Shown in pieces: positions 26,516 through 33,802 of a stretch of 64,000 nt of DNA. The DNA lies in NCBI RefSeq assembly GCF_003385895.1, contig NZ_QRDQ01000009.1, forward strand, positions 310,001-374,000. Direction: 5' to 3'. Position numbers and translations under genes: made by a program. This DNA comes from Flavobacterium cutihirudinis (lineage in GTDB: Bacteria > Bacteroidota > Bacteroidia > Flavobacteriales > Flavobacteriaceae). Numbering within the stretch: the first letter of the stretch is position 1; every line of letters begins with the position of its first letter. Under the pieces are notes generated by a model, which made no database searches, was not told the origin of the DNA, and saw only the letters and a list, made by a program, of their open reading frames with translations.

Positions 26516-29029
26516 ATGATTAGAGTAATAGTAGTTGGAAACGGCATGGTTGGTTATAAATTTTGCGAAAAGTTTGTTGCAAAATCAGGACAGGAAAAGT
26601 ATCAGATTACAGTATTTGGTGAAGAACCAAGGCGCGCTTACGATCGTGTTCACTTAAGTGAATACTTTGGAGGAAAAACGGCAGATGATTTATCGTTATC
26701 AACTACGGAATGGTACTTAGAAAACAATATTATTCTCAACACATCAGAATTAATTACAGATATTAATCGTGATGTAAAAACGATTCACACACATTTAGGG
26801 AAAACACATACGTACGACTACTTAGTTTTAGCAACAGGTTCCTCAGCATTTGTACCACCAATTGAAGGTGTAGAAAAAGAAGGTGTTTTTGTATACAGAA
26901 CCATCGAAGATCTCGATGCCATTATGGCTTACGCCAGAAAAATAAAAATAAAAGGTGCTACAGAAGCAGCAGTTTTAGGTGGAGGATTGTTAGGCCTTGA
27001 AGCGGCAAAAGCGGTTAGAGATTTAGGATTGAATCCGCATGTAGTGGAATTTGCGCCACGTTTGATGCCGAGACAACTAGATCAAGGTGCAAGCGATATG
27101 CTGCAGGCTAAAATTGAAGAATTAAATATCGGAATTCATCTTAACAAAGCAACGCAATATATTGACGGAAAGGAAAATATAACAGGAATGATGTTTGCGA
27201 ATGAAGAATTGTTAAAAGTAGACATGTTGGTTATATCTGCCGGAATCAAACCTCGTGACGAACTGGCTAGAGTTTCAGGACTTGAAGTTGGCGTGAGAGG
27301 CGGAATTGTGGTAAACAATCAAATGCAAACATCAGATCCTTCTATATATGCCATTGGCGAAGCCGCACTTTACAATCAGAACATTTACGGACTTGTTGCT
27401 CCAGGTTACGAAATGGCCGATGTTGCCGCTGAACAAATCTTAAATGGTGATAAAACCATGAGAGAAACCATCGATATGTCGACGCAATTGAAATTAATTG
27501 GTGTTGAAGTGGCGAGTTTTGGTGATCCTTTTATTGAAAATGAAAACGTAACTGCCATTATTTATGAAAATAAATTAAGCGGAATCTACAAAAGAATCAA
27601 TGTAACTAAAGATTCTAAAACGCTCTTAGGCGGAATTTTAGTCGGCGATTCAAGCGATTACAATTCGCTTTTCCAAATTTACAGCAATGCAATGGCTTTG
27701 CCTAAAAATCCGGAAGATCTGATTTTAGGTTCTCGCGATGGTTCTGAAGGTTCTTCTATGGGAAGCGTTATGGATTTGCCAGATACAGCCGTAATTTGTT
27801 CTTGCGAAAATGTTACGAAAGGCGCTATCTGTTGTAAAATTTTAGACGAAAGCTGTTCTTCATTATCAGATGTTGTAAAAGCAACTAAAGCAACGTCGGG
27901 TTGTGGAGGTTGCAAACCAATGGTTTCTGATTTGGTAAAAGCCACTCAAAAATCTTTAGGAAAAGAAGTAAAAGAAGTAATCTGCGAGCATTTCAATTAT
28001 AACCGTCAGGAATTATTCGATTTGGTAAAAATCAATAAATACGAGAATTTCTATGATGTTTTGGATCATCACGGAAAAGGCGATGGATGTGAAATCTGTA
28101 AACCAGTTGTTGCTTCAATTTTCTCTAGTATTTATAATGATACCGCAAACAAACACGTTACCACGCAAGATACAAACGACAGATTTTTAGCGAATATTCA
28201 ACGAAACGGAACGTATTCTGTAGTTCCAAGAGTTGCCGGAGGAGAAATTACTGCCGAAAAATTAATCGTAATTGGCGAAGTAGCCAAACAATTCGACTTA
28301 TACACTAAAATCACTGGAGCTCAAAGAGTTGATTTATTTGGAGCACATTTGAGTGATTTACCGAAAATCTGGAAAATCTTAATTGACAATGGTTTTGAAA
28401 GTGGTCATGCCTACGGAAAATCACTTCGCGCCGTAAAAAGTTGTGTAGGAAATGCGTGGTGCCGTTATGGAATGGACGACAGCGCTGGATTTGCCATCGA
28501 ATTGGAAAACAGATATAAAGGAATCCGTTCTCCTCATAAATTAAAAGGTGGTGTCTCGGCCTGCATTCGCGAATGCGCCGAAGCCCGCGGAAAAGATTTC
28601 GGATTAATTGCCGTAGAAGGCGGATGGAATTTATACATTGCCGGAAATGGCGGTGCCAACCCAAAACACGCTGTTTTATTAGCTGAAAAAATCGACAAAG
28701 AAACGGTTATCAAATACATGGACAGATTTTTAATGTATTACATCCGCACCGCTGGTCCACTAATACGAACTTCAACTTGGTTAGAAAAACTAGACGGCGG
28801 TTTAGACTATTTAAAAGAAGTAATTATCGAAGACAGCCTAGGAATCTGCGAAACACTAGAAGCAGAAATGCAGACTTTAGTAAATACTTTCGAATGTGAA
28901 TGGAAACAAGTGCTGGAAAAACCAAGATTATTAAAACGTTTCAATCACTTTGTAAACTCAGATGAAAAAGACGATAACGCAGTTTTTGTTCCACTTAGAG
29001 ATCAAAAAATGCCAAAAGCTTGGTCTTAA
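26516..29029 (+). CDS. nirB: NAD(P)H-dependent nitrite reductase, large subunit
   Basis: 837 residues, normal for NirB. Order: FAD/NAD(P) pyridine nucleotide oxidoreductase (about 1-290), regulatory tail, BFD-type [2Fe-2S] domain with Cys428, Cys430, Cys463 and Cys466 (VICSCEN ... SGCGGCKP), NIR/SIR ferredoxin-like half domain (about 545-620), and the sirohaem/[4Fe-4S] domain. In the last, Cys643, Cys649, Cys683 and Cys687 follow the C-x5-C-xn-C-x3-C pattern (SCVGNAWCRYG, ACIRECAEA). It reduces nitrite to ammonium in the cytoplasm with six electrons from NAD(P)H. nirD follows after 227 bp that hold a palindromic repeat. The promoter carries the island's 16-bp palindrome. Confidence 0.95.
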   Translation: MIRVIVVGNGMVGYKFCEKFVAKSGQEKYQITVFGEEPRRAYDRVHLSEYFGGKTADDLSLSTTEWYLENNIILNTSELITDINRDVKTIHTHLGKTHTYDYLVLATGSSAFVPPIEGVEKEGVFVYRTIEDLDAIMAYARKIKIKGATEAAVLGGGLLGLEAAKAVRDLGLNPHVVEFAPRLMPRQLDQGASDMLQAKIEELNIGIHLNKATQYIDGKENITGMMFANEELLKVDMLVISAGIKPRDELARVSGLEVGVRGGIVVNNQMQTSDPSIYAIGEAALYNQNIYGLVAPGYEMADVAAEQILNGDKTMRETIDMSTQLKLIGVEVASFGDPFIENENVTAIIYENKLSGIYKRINVTKDSKTLLGGILVGDSSDYNSLFQIYSNAMALPKNPEDLILGSRDGSEGSSMGSVMDLPDTAVICSCENVTKGAICCKILDESCSSLSDVVKATKATSGCGGCKPMVSDLVKATQKSLGKEVKEVICEHFNYNRQELFDLVKINKYENFYDVLDHHGKGDGCEICKPVVASIFSSIYNDTANKHVTTQDTNDRFLANIQRNGTYSVVPRVAGGEITAEKLIVIGEVAKQFDLYTKITGAQRVDLFGAHLSDLPKIWKILIDNGFESGHAYGKSLRAVKSCVGNAWCRYGMDDSAGFAIELENRYKGIRSPHKLKGGVSACIRECAEARGKDFGLIAVEGGWNLYIAGNGGANPKHAVLLAEKIDKETVIKYMDRFLMYYIRTAGPLIRTSTWLEKLDGGLDYLKEVIIEDSLGICETLEAEMQTLVNTFECEWKQVLEKPRLLKRFNHFVNSDEKDDNAVFVPLRDQKMPKAWS

Positions 29030-29035
29030 AAAAAA

Positions 29036-29117
29036 TTGCCACAAAGACGCAAGGTCGCAAAGTCAAAATAAAAAAACATAAGAAAAAAAACTTAGCGCCT
29101 TTGCGCCTTTGTGGCAA
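29036..29117. repeat. CACAAAG/CGCAAAG palindromic repeat between nirB and nirD
   Basis: TTGCCACAAAGACGCAAGG on the left is inverted to CCTTTGCGCCTTTGTGGCAA on the right, with a second register of CGCAAAG. It begins 6 bp after the nirB stop and forms a stable hairpin in the nirBD message. It may stabilise the nirB 3' end or set the nirD level (inference). Confidence 0.65.
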
Positions 29118-29256
29118 AACAACATAAAGCTCCAAAAAAAAAAAAGAAAATCATTAAACGTTTGCTGTCCTTCTTACCCTTTTTTTTACTGCGCCATCAT
29201 AACTCTCATGATTGTAAAAAGAGGGCTAAGAAACAGGAAATCAAAACTCAATCAAA

Positions 29257-29634
29257 ATGGAAGAAATCTTAAATCAATACGAAACAGTTCATGCGAGCGA
29301 TGCGACAATTTGGTTCAAAGCGGGCAAAGTAGAAGATTTCCCGACAAACCGTGGCGGATGCATCAAATACAAAAACAAACAAATCGCCATTTTCAATTTC
29401 ACCCGTCGCAACGAATGGTACGCTTGCCAAAATGCCTGCCCACACAAAATGGAAATGGTGCTTTCAAGAGGAATGACAGGATCCGCAGATGACATCCCAA
29501 AAATCGCCTGCCCAATGCATAAAAAGACTTTTTCTTTAGTTGACGGTTCAAATCTAAATGGTGACGATTTTAAGATTGCAACGTATCCCATTAAAGTAGT
29601 TGAAAACGAAGTTTTTGTTGGATTTGCAGACTAA
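29257..29634 (+). CDS. nirD: Nitrite reductase small subunit, Rieske-fold
   Basis: 125 residues. One Rieske-like domain with all four ligand positions kept: Cys61-x-His63 (NACPHKMEM) and Cys85-x2-His88 (ACPMHKKTF). Many NirD proteins have lost these ligands, so this one probably still holds a [2Fe-2S] cluster. NirD partners NirB in the cytoplasmic nitrite reductase. It follows nirB with a 227-bp gap, unusually long for this pair, and precedes the DUF4202 gene by 249 bp of further repeats. I chose ATG 29257 because the domain begins right after it and no in-frame start is better placed. Confidence 0.9.
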   Translation: MEEILNQYETVHASDATIWFKAGKVEDFPTNRGGCIKYKNKQIAIFNFTRRNEWYACQNACPHKMEMVLSRGMTGSADDIPKIACPMHKKTFSLVDGSNLNGDDFKIATYPIKVVENEVFVGFAD

Positions 29635-29641
29635 TTTATAG

Positions 29642-29838
29642 GCCACAGATTACACAGATTGAAAGGATTAAAATTGTTCGTCACGAATTTCACGAATTAG
29701 CACGAATTACGTTAGTGGATATTCGTGAAATTCGTGGCGAAAAAAAATTCACATAAGATTAAATCCAAAAAATCCTTTAATCTGTGGCAAAAAAACAAAA
29801 CAATAATTCGTGCTAATTCGTGAATTCGTGGCGGAAAA
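29642..29838. repeat. CACGAATT and CACAGATT palindromic repeat block
   Basis: Two overlapping repeat sets between nirD and the DUF4202 gene. An outer pair is GCCACAGATTACACAGATT (29642 on) against TTTAATCTGTGGC (29774 on). The inner hairpin is CACGAATTTCACGAATT (29675 on) against AATATTCGTGAAATTCGTGG. A further half-copy ends at 29836. The same words occur at 18452-18557 and 21810-21898. Confidence 0.6.
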
Positions 29839-29852
29839 AAAACTTAATTCCG

Positions 29853-29860
29853 TATCTTTG
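29853..29860 (+). promoter_or_regulatory. -7 box before the DUF4202 gene
   Basis: TATCTTTG matches TAnnTTTG exactly, 24 nt before the ATG. No clear -33 box precedes it. It suggests that the DUF4202-kinase pair has its own promoter besides any read-through from nirBD. Confidence 0.5.
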
Positions 29861-29883
29861 AAATTCTATTATCAAACCAAAAA

Positions 29884-30468
29884 ATGACTACACCTTTTCA
29901 AAAAGCAAGCGAATGGATTGATGCCGAAAACGCACAAGACCCAAACATTGAAACCGACCAAAACAAAGAATATCCAAAAGAATTATTGTATTCCAACAGG
30001 ATGTACGAAAGACTGATGCAGTTTGAACCGAATGCATCTGAAGAAATCCAAATCGCGTCAAAAGCACAACACATCTGCCGATGGAAAGTTGCCCGCGAAT
30101 CATACCCAATGGATCGCGTTGGTTATTTGAAATGGAGAGAAGAACTGAAAAAATTCCACGCTAAAACTACGGCCGAAATTCTTGAAAAAGCTGGCTATAA
30201 CCAAACTTTTATTAATCGCGTTTCTTTTTTAATAGAGAAAAAATTACTTAAAAAAGATCACGAAACACAATTATTGGAAGACGTAATTTGTCTCGTATTT
30301 TTAGAATATTACTTAGAACCTTTCGTTCACAAACACGACGAAGAAAAGCTAAAAAACATCATCAAAAAAACCTGGGATAAAATGTCAGAAAAAGGACATC
30401 AGGAAGCCTTAAAAATTAACTATTCTGAAGAAAATCTGAATCTTATAAAAGCTTCTTTAGGACTATAA
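29884..30468 (+). CDS. DUF4202 domain protein
   Basis: 194 residues, nearly all one DUF4202 domain. AQHICRWKVARESYPMDRVGYLKWREEL (shown in part; residues about 59-86) is the family core, rich in conserved His, Arg, Trp and Tyr. LIEKKLLKKDHETQLLEDVI and EYYLEPFVHKHDEEK follow. The helical make-up and scattered His/Asp recall an HD-type hydrolase, but I cannot name a reaction. The gene sits between nirBD and the nitrate sensor kinase, 5 bp before the kinase. This suggests a regulatory or support role in nitrate assimilation (inference from place). Confidence 0.8.
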   Translation: MTTPFQKASEWIDAENAQDPNIETDQNKEYPKELLYSNRMYERLMQFEPNASEEIQIASKAQHICRWKVARESYPMDRVGYLKWREELKKFHAKTTAEILEKAGYNQTFINRVSFLIEKKLLKKDHETQLLEDVICLVFLEYYLEPFVHKHDEEKLKNIIKKTWDKMSEKGHQEALKINYSEENLNLIKASLGL

Positions 30469-30473
30469 TTCAT

Positions 30474-32282
30474 ATGAAGAAAAGCAATCAGGAAGAAGAC
30501 AAAATCACGTTCAAAAATTTACGCCGTCTGTATTTTTTTGCGCTTCTTACTATTGCCTTAACTATAATTATCAGTCAATTTCTCGTTCAATACAATCTGA
30601 ATCAGCAGTTAAGCGATTCTAAAATCATTAATTTTTCGGGAAAACAACGAATGCTGAGCCAGAAAATTGTCAAAGAAGTTCTGATCCTGCATTACGTTTC
30701 TGATACCGCTTCAGACAAACAAATTTCACATTTAAATGAAGTTTTGGCGCTTTGGAAGAAAAACCAAAACGCACTCGAAAATGGCAATGACAGCTTAGCT
30801 TTTCCAAAAGAAAAATCAGAAACGCTTTCTAAATTATATCTCGAAATCAATCCGATTTTCAATAAAATTGCACAAACAACCGATTCCTTTTTATTGAATG
30901 TAAAGCAGAAAAAAACAACTGCCGAAAATCAAAAATTCGTAAACATTATTTTAGAAAACGAAGACATTTTCCTTTCTAAAATGAATCAAATCGTAACACA
31001 ATACGACCTCGAAGCGCACGAAAAAGTAACCGAACAACGCCGAATAGAATACTGGATTTTCGGGTTCACACTTTTGGTTCTTCTTTTAGAATTCTTCTTC
31101 ATTTTCAAACCTACAAATAAGAAAATCGAGCGATTAATTACAAGACTTTTATCTTCAGAAAAGAAAGCTTTAAAGCTTGCATACGACACTGAAATTCTAA
31201 GCGAGATCAAGGAAAATTCGGTTAAAGAATTAAAATCGCTCAATTACGCAATGGAAAATACTTTACTCTATTGCCGAATTGCGCCTGACGGTTCCATTAT
31301 TCATATTGGCGAAAAATTTGCCAAACTACTCAATTATACCAAGTTTTCATCCAACAAAAAATTCTCAGAAGTTTTAACAGTCGACGAAAAAGAACAAACC
31401 AACTTCGACCGCCTAATTTTCGAAAAACAAAGAAGTGGCTGGCAAGGCGAAATCAGTATTTTAAACAAAGAAAACGAAACCATTTGGCTCGATTTGTCAA
31501 TGGTTCCTGTGATGATCAAAAAAGACGAATTGGAACTTTTAATTGTCTGCTTCAACATCACCGAACGTAAAAAAGCGCAACGCGAAGTCGAACGTTTAAA
31601 CCTTGAAAATACAACCGAAAAAATAAATCAGCAGAAGATTATTTCGAGCAAAATTGTCGAAAATCAGGAAAACGAACAAAACCGAATCGCCAAAGAAATT
31701 CACGACGGAATTGGGCAAATGCTTACGGGGTTAAAGTTCAGTTTAGAAAGCATCAATCTCGATGACAGAGAAAAATCAGAACAAAAAATCGAGTATTTAA
31801 AGAAACTTTCGCTAGACATTATAAAAGGTGTCCGCACGGCAACTTTCAACCTAATGCCACCGGAATTAAGCGATCACGGAATCGTTTCTTCGCTGGCAAA
31901 ACTCACGCAAGAACTCTCAAAACTAACCGGAAAAGAAATCCTTTTCTACAACAAAACCGATTTTGACCAGCGTTTAGATTCCCTAATCGAAATCAACATC
32001 TATCGTCTCACGCAAGAAGCCATCAACAACGCCATAAAATACGCCGAATCGTCGCATATTATTGTGCAACTTTCTCACAGTGAAACACTTTTAAGCATTA
32101 TAATCGACGACAACGGAAAAGGTTTCGACATCCATTCCGTCGACAAAAAACGCAACAGCGAATCCGGAATGGGACTTTTATTCATGAAAGAAAGAATCCA
32201 ATACATCAACGGACGCGTTTTCATCAACTCCATTCCCGGCGAAGGAACGAGAATTACGTTCAACATTCCTATTCTTAAATAG
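30474..32282 (+). CDS. Sensor histidine kinase, nitrate-sensor (PilJ/NarX) type
   Basis: 602 residues. Two membrane segments (about 18-38 and 190-208) bracket a periplasmic helical domain. The latter begins FSGKQRMLSQKIVKEVL, the P-box-like motif of NarX/PilJ-N nitrate sensors. A PAS/PAC region follows (about 255-375, TIWLDLSMVPVM ... FNITERKKAQ). The kinase core is HisKA_3 with His410 in RIAKEIHDGIGQMLTGLKFS, then HATPase (NAIKYAESSHI, DDNGKGFDI, GMGLLFMKER). Its likely partner is the NarL-type regulator at 33044. Oddly, 761 bp of repeats separate the two. It starts 5 bp after the DUF4202 gene. Confidence 0.88.
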   Translation: MKKSNQEEDKITFKNLRRLYFFALLTIALTIIISQFLVQYNLNQQLSDSKIINFSGKQRMLSQKIVKEVLILHYVSDTASDKQISHLNEVLALWKKNQNALENGNDSLAFPKEKSETLSKLYLEINPIFNKIAQTTDSFLLNVKQKKTTAENQKFVNIILENEDIFLSKMNQIVTQYDLEAHEKVTEQRRIEYWIFGFTLLVLLLEFFFIFKPTNKKIERLITRLLSSEKKALKLAYDTEILSEIKENSVKELKSLNYAMENTLLYCRIAPDGSIIHIGEKFAKLLNYTKFSSNKKFSEVLTVDEKEQTNFDRLIFEKQRSGWQGEISILNKENETIWLDLSMVPVMIKKDELELLIVCFNITERKKAQREVERLNLENTTEKINQQKIISSKIVENQENEQNRIAKEIHDGIGQMLTGLKFSLESINLDDREKSEQKIEYLKKLSLDIIKGVRTATFNLMPPELSDHGIVSSLAKLTQELSKLTGKEILFYNKTDFDQRLDSLIEINIYRLTQEAINNAIKYAESSHIIVQLSHSETLLSIIIDDNGKGFDIHSVDKKRNSESGMGLLFMKERIQYINGRVFINSIPGEGTRITFNIPILK

Positions 32283-32514
32283 GAATTCCAATTTTTTAAA
32301 TTCCAAATTCCAAACTCTTTGCGCTTAATCAACTTTGTCAAAGTTTAAAACTTTGACAAAGTTTGTGAGATGCAACGTTGTCAGGCTGAGCGAAGTCGAA
32401 GCCCCGCAAAGTAAAGCGACAAGATTACTATCTAATTATTTAATTAATCAGGGCGAGACAGGATTAGAAAAAGTGGGCAAACAAACTTTGTCTATATTCG
32501 CCCACTTTCCCTAA

Positions 32515-32570
32515 TGCTGTCGGGCTATCCGCGCTACTTCGGTAGCTTGCTCCTATTCCTCTCGCGGGCA
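32515..32570. repeat. GGGCTATCCGC intergenic element with TTCG hairpin, copy 2
   Basis: GCTGTCGGGCTATCCGCGCT is followed by the hairpin GCTACTTCGGTAGC (tetraloop TTCG) and CTCGCGGGC. It shares the leading GGGCTnTCnGC words with 20804-20888 and is shorter. Just upstream, AAGTGGGC (32471-32478) is inverted to GCCCACTT (32500-32507). Confidence 0.45.
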
Positions 32571-32599
32571 ATAGTTTTCAAAAGATCTTTTCAGCATTT

Positions 32600-32702
32600 T
32601 TGTCATTCTGAGGAACGAAGGATCACACAAGAAACTCCGCAATCTAAATCGCCAATCTTTGTCAAATCCCGCGTGTGATCTCTCCTCCGTCGAGATGACA
32701 AA
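32600..32702. repeat. 102-bp dispersed inverted-repeat element, copy D
   Basis: Centre AAACTCCGCAATCTAAATCG ... AATCTTTGTC is typical. The left arm (CTGAGGAACGAAGGATCACAC) pairs imperfectly with the right arm (CTCGACGGAGGAGAGATCACA when inverted), unlike copies A-C. The right half is almost identical to that of copy E. Confidence 0.8.
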
Positions 32703-32771
32703 CTATAAGCTTAAAAACTTTGTCAAAGTTCAAAAGCTTTGACAAAGTTACCGCCAAAACTAGCCACAATC

Positions 32772-32873
32772 TTGTCATTTCGAGGTACGAGAAATCTTCG
32801 CAAGAAACTCCACAATCTAAATCGCCAATCTTTGTCGAATCCCGCGTGTGATCTCTCCTCCGTCGAGATGACA
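32772..32873. repeat. 102-bp dispersed inverted-repeat element, copy E
   Basis: 70 bp after copy D. The left arm (TTGTCATTTCGAGGTACGAG) differs from D, while the right 50 bp are nearly the same as in D. This suggests a mosaic made by recombination or gene conversion. Confidence 0.8.
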
Positions 32874-32975
32874 TACTTTACGCTTAAAAACTTTGACAAA
32901 GTTTACATCCAAGACTTTGGAATTTGGAATTTACAACATTAGAATTTTTAATGTTGGAATTTAAAATCTAAAAAA

Positions 32976-33016
32976 TTACGTATATTAGCGTCTTCATTAT
33001 AGATGAATATACGTAA
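32976..33016 (+). promoter_or_regulatory. Promoter and inverted repeat before the response regulator
   Basis: TTACGTATAT (32976-32985) is inverted exactly to ATATACGTAA (33007-33016). TATATTAG (32981-32988), one mismatch from TAnnTTTG, overlaps the left arm. The TACGTA core is the half-site word seen at other nitrate promoters, so autoregulation is plausible. Confidence 0.45.
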
Positions 33017-33043
33017 AAATCGAGAATCAAAATTAAGTAAATT

Positions 33044-33703
33044 ATGAGTAATATCATTCGTGTAGTGCTGGCAGATGACCACGTTTTTGTTAGAGACGGA
33101 ATCAAATCTTTATTGGAAAACGAAGCAAACATCGAAGTTGTAGGCGAAGCAATAGACGGAGCAGATGCGCTTGAAGTTGTTACTGCGACTAAACCAGACT
33201 TACTTATAGTAGATATTCGCATGCCAAACTTAACTGGTATTGAGGTAGTAGAAAAACTTAGAAGCGAGAATAATAACGTAAAAATCATTATGCTTTCGAT
33301 GCACGAATCGGAAGAATATGTGTTGAAATCTATAAAAGCTGGTGCCGATGGATACTTATTAAAAGGATCTTCAAAAGAAGAATTCCTAAAGGCTCTTCAC
33401 ACAGTTTCTGCTGGCGGAAAGTACTTCAGTGGAGATATTTCTTCAATTTTAATTGGCCAATTGACAAATCCTTCAAACTCATTAGAACCAAAGCAAAATT
33501 TAAGTGAAGAAATGATGATTACCAAAAGAGAAAAAGAAATTCTGACACTTCTCTTATCCGGAAAAGGAAACAAAGAAATCGCCGAAGCACTTGATATCAG
33601 TAAAAGAACTGCTGAAGTTCATCGATTTAACTTAATGAAAAAACTGAAAGTAAAAAACTTAATGGAACTTTCGAACAAAGCTGCTGAATATTCTTTAATT
33701 TAA
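33044..33703 (+). CDS. NarL/NreC-type LuxR family response regulator
   Basis: 219 residues. Receiver domain (1-120) with Asp11, Asp12, phospho-acceptor Asp57 (LLIVDIRMPN), Ser85 and Lys107. LuxR helix-turn-helix at about 155-215 (MITKREKEILTLLLSGKGNK, EIAEALDISKRTAEVHR). It is the natural partner of the nitrate-type kinase and probably binds the TAAGTA-N4-TACTTA palindromes. The half-site TACTTAT fits the NarL heptamer TACYYMT known from enterics. It is followed by such a palindrome and the narK1 gene, 97 bp downstream. Gene target assignment is inference. Confidence 0.9.
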   Translation: MSNIIRVVLADDHVFVRDGIKSLLENEANIEVVGEAIDGADALEVVTATKPDLLIVDIRMPNLTGIEVVEKLRSENNNVKIIMLSMHESEEYVLKSIKAGADGYLLKGSSKEEFLKALHTVSAGGKYFSGDISSILIGQLTNPSNSLEPKQNLSEEMMITKREKEILTLLLSGKGNKEIAEALDISKRTAEVHRFNLMKKLKVKNLMELSNKAAEYSLI

Positions 33704-33707
33704 AAAA

Positions 33708-33723
33708 TACGTATAAATACGTA
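33708..33723 (+). promoter_or_regulatory. Palindrome TACGTA-TAAA-TACGTA upstream of narK1
   Basis: A 16-bp site, TACGTA, four bases, TACGTA, with the same 6-4-6 layout as the nirB and nas sites. It lies 4 bp after the regulator's stop and 78 bp before the narK1 ATG. Confidence 0.55.
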
Positions 33724-33760
33724 ATTATTTTTCAAAAACTGCGTTTTAGCAGGTTTTAAC

Positions 33761-33802
33761 TAAGTTATAGTACTTATTTTTACATAAAAATATAAGTACT
33801 AT
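33761..33802 (+). promoter_or_regulatory. narK1 promoter with nitrate-regulon palindrome
   Basis: TAAGTT-ATAG-TACTTA (33761-33776) overlaps TATTTTTA (33775-33782), a -7 box with one mismatch. In addition ATAGTACTTAT (33767-33777) is inverted exactly to ATAAGTACTAT (33792-33802), whose end includes the start codon region. The leader would be only about 10-15 nt. Confidence 0.55.

Larger units (their letters stand above)
32331..32905. repeat. Five copies of the ACTTTG(T/A)CAAAGT palindrome
   Basis: AACTTTGTCAAAGTT, a 15-bp palindrome, appears near 32331, in reverse sense near 32350, then near 32718, 32736 and 32889. They flank the two 102-bp elements in the 761-bp kinase-regulator gap. The gap contains no plausible gene. 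Confidence 0.65.

Noticed and set aside
29109..29492. A plus-strand open frame overlapping nirD
   Set aside because: Begins in the palindromic repeat and runs in another frame through nirD; composition is not protein-like, and nirD has the Rieske motifs.
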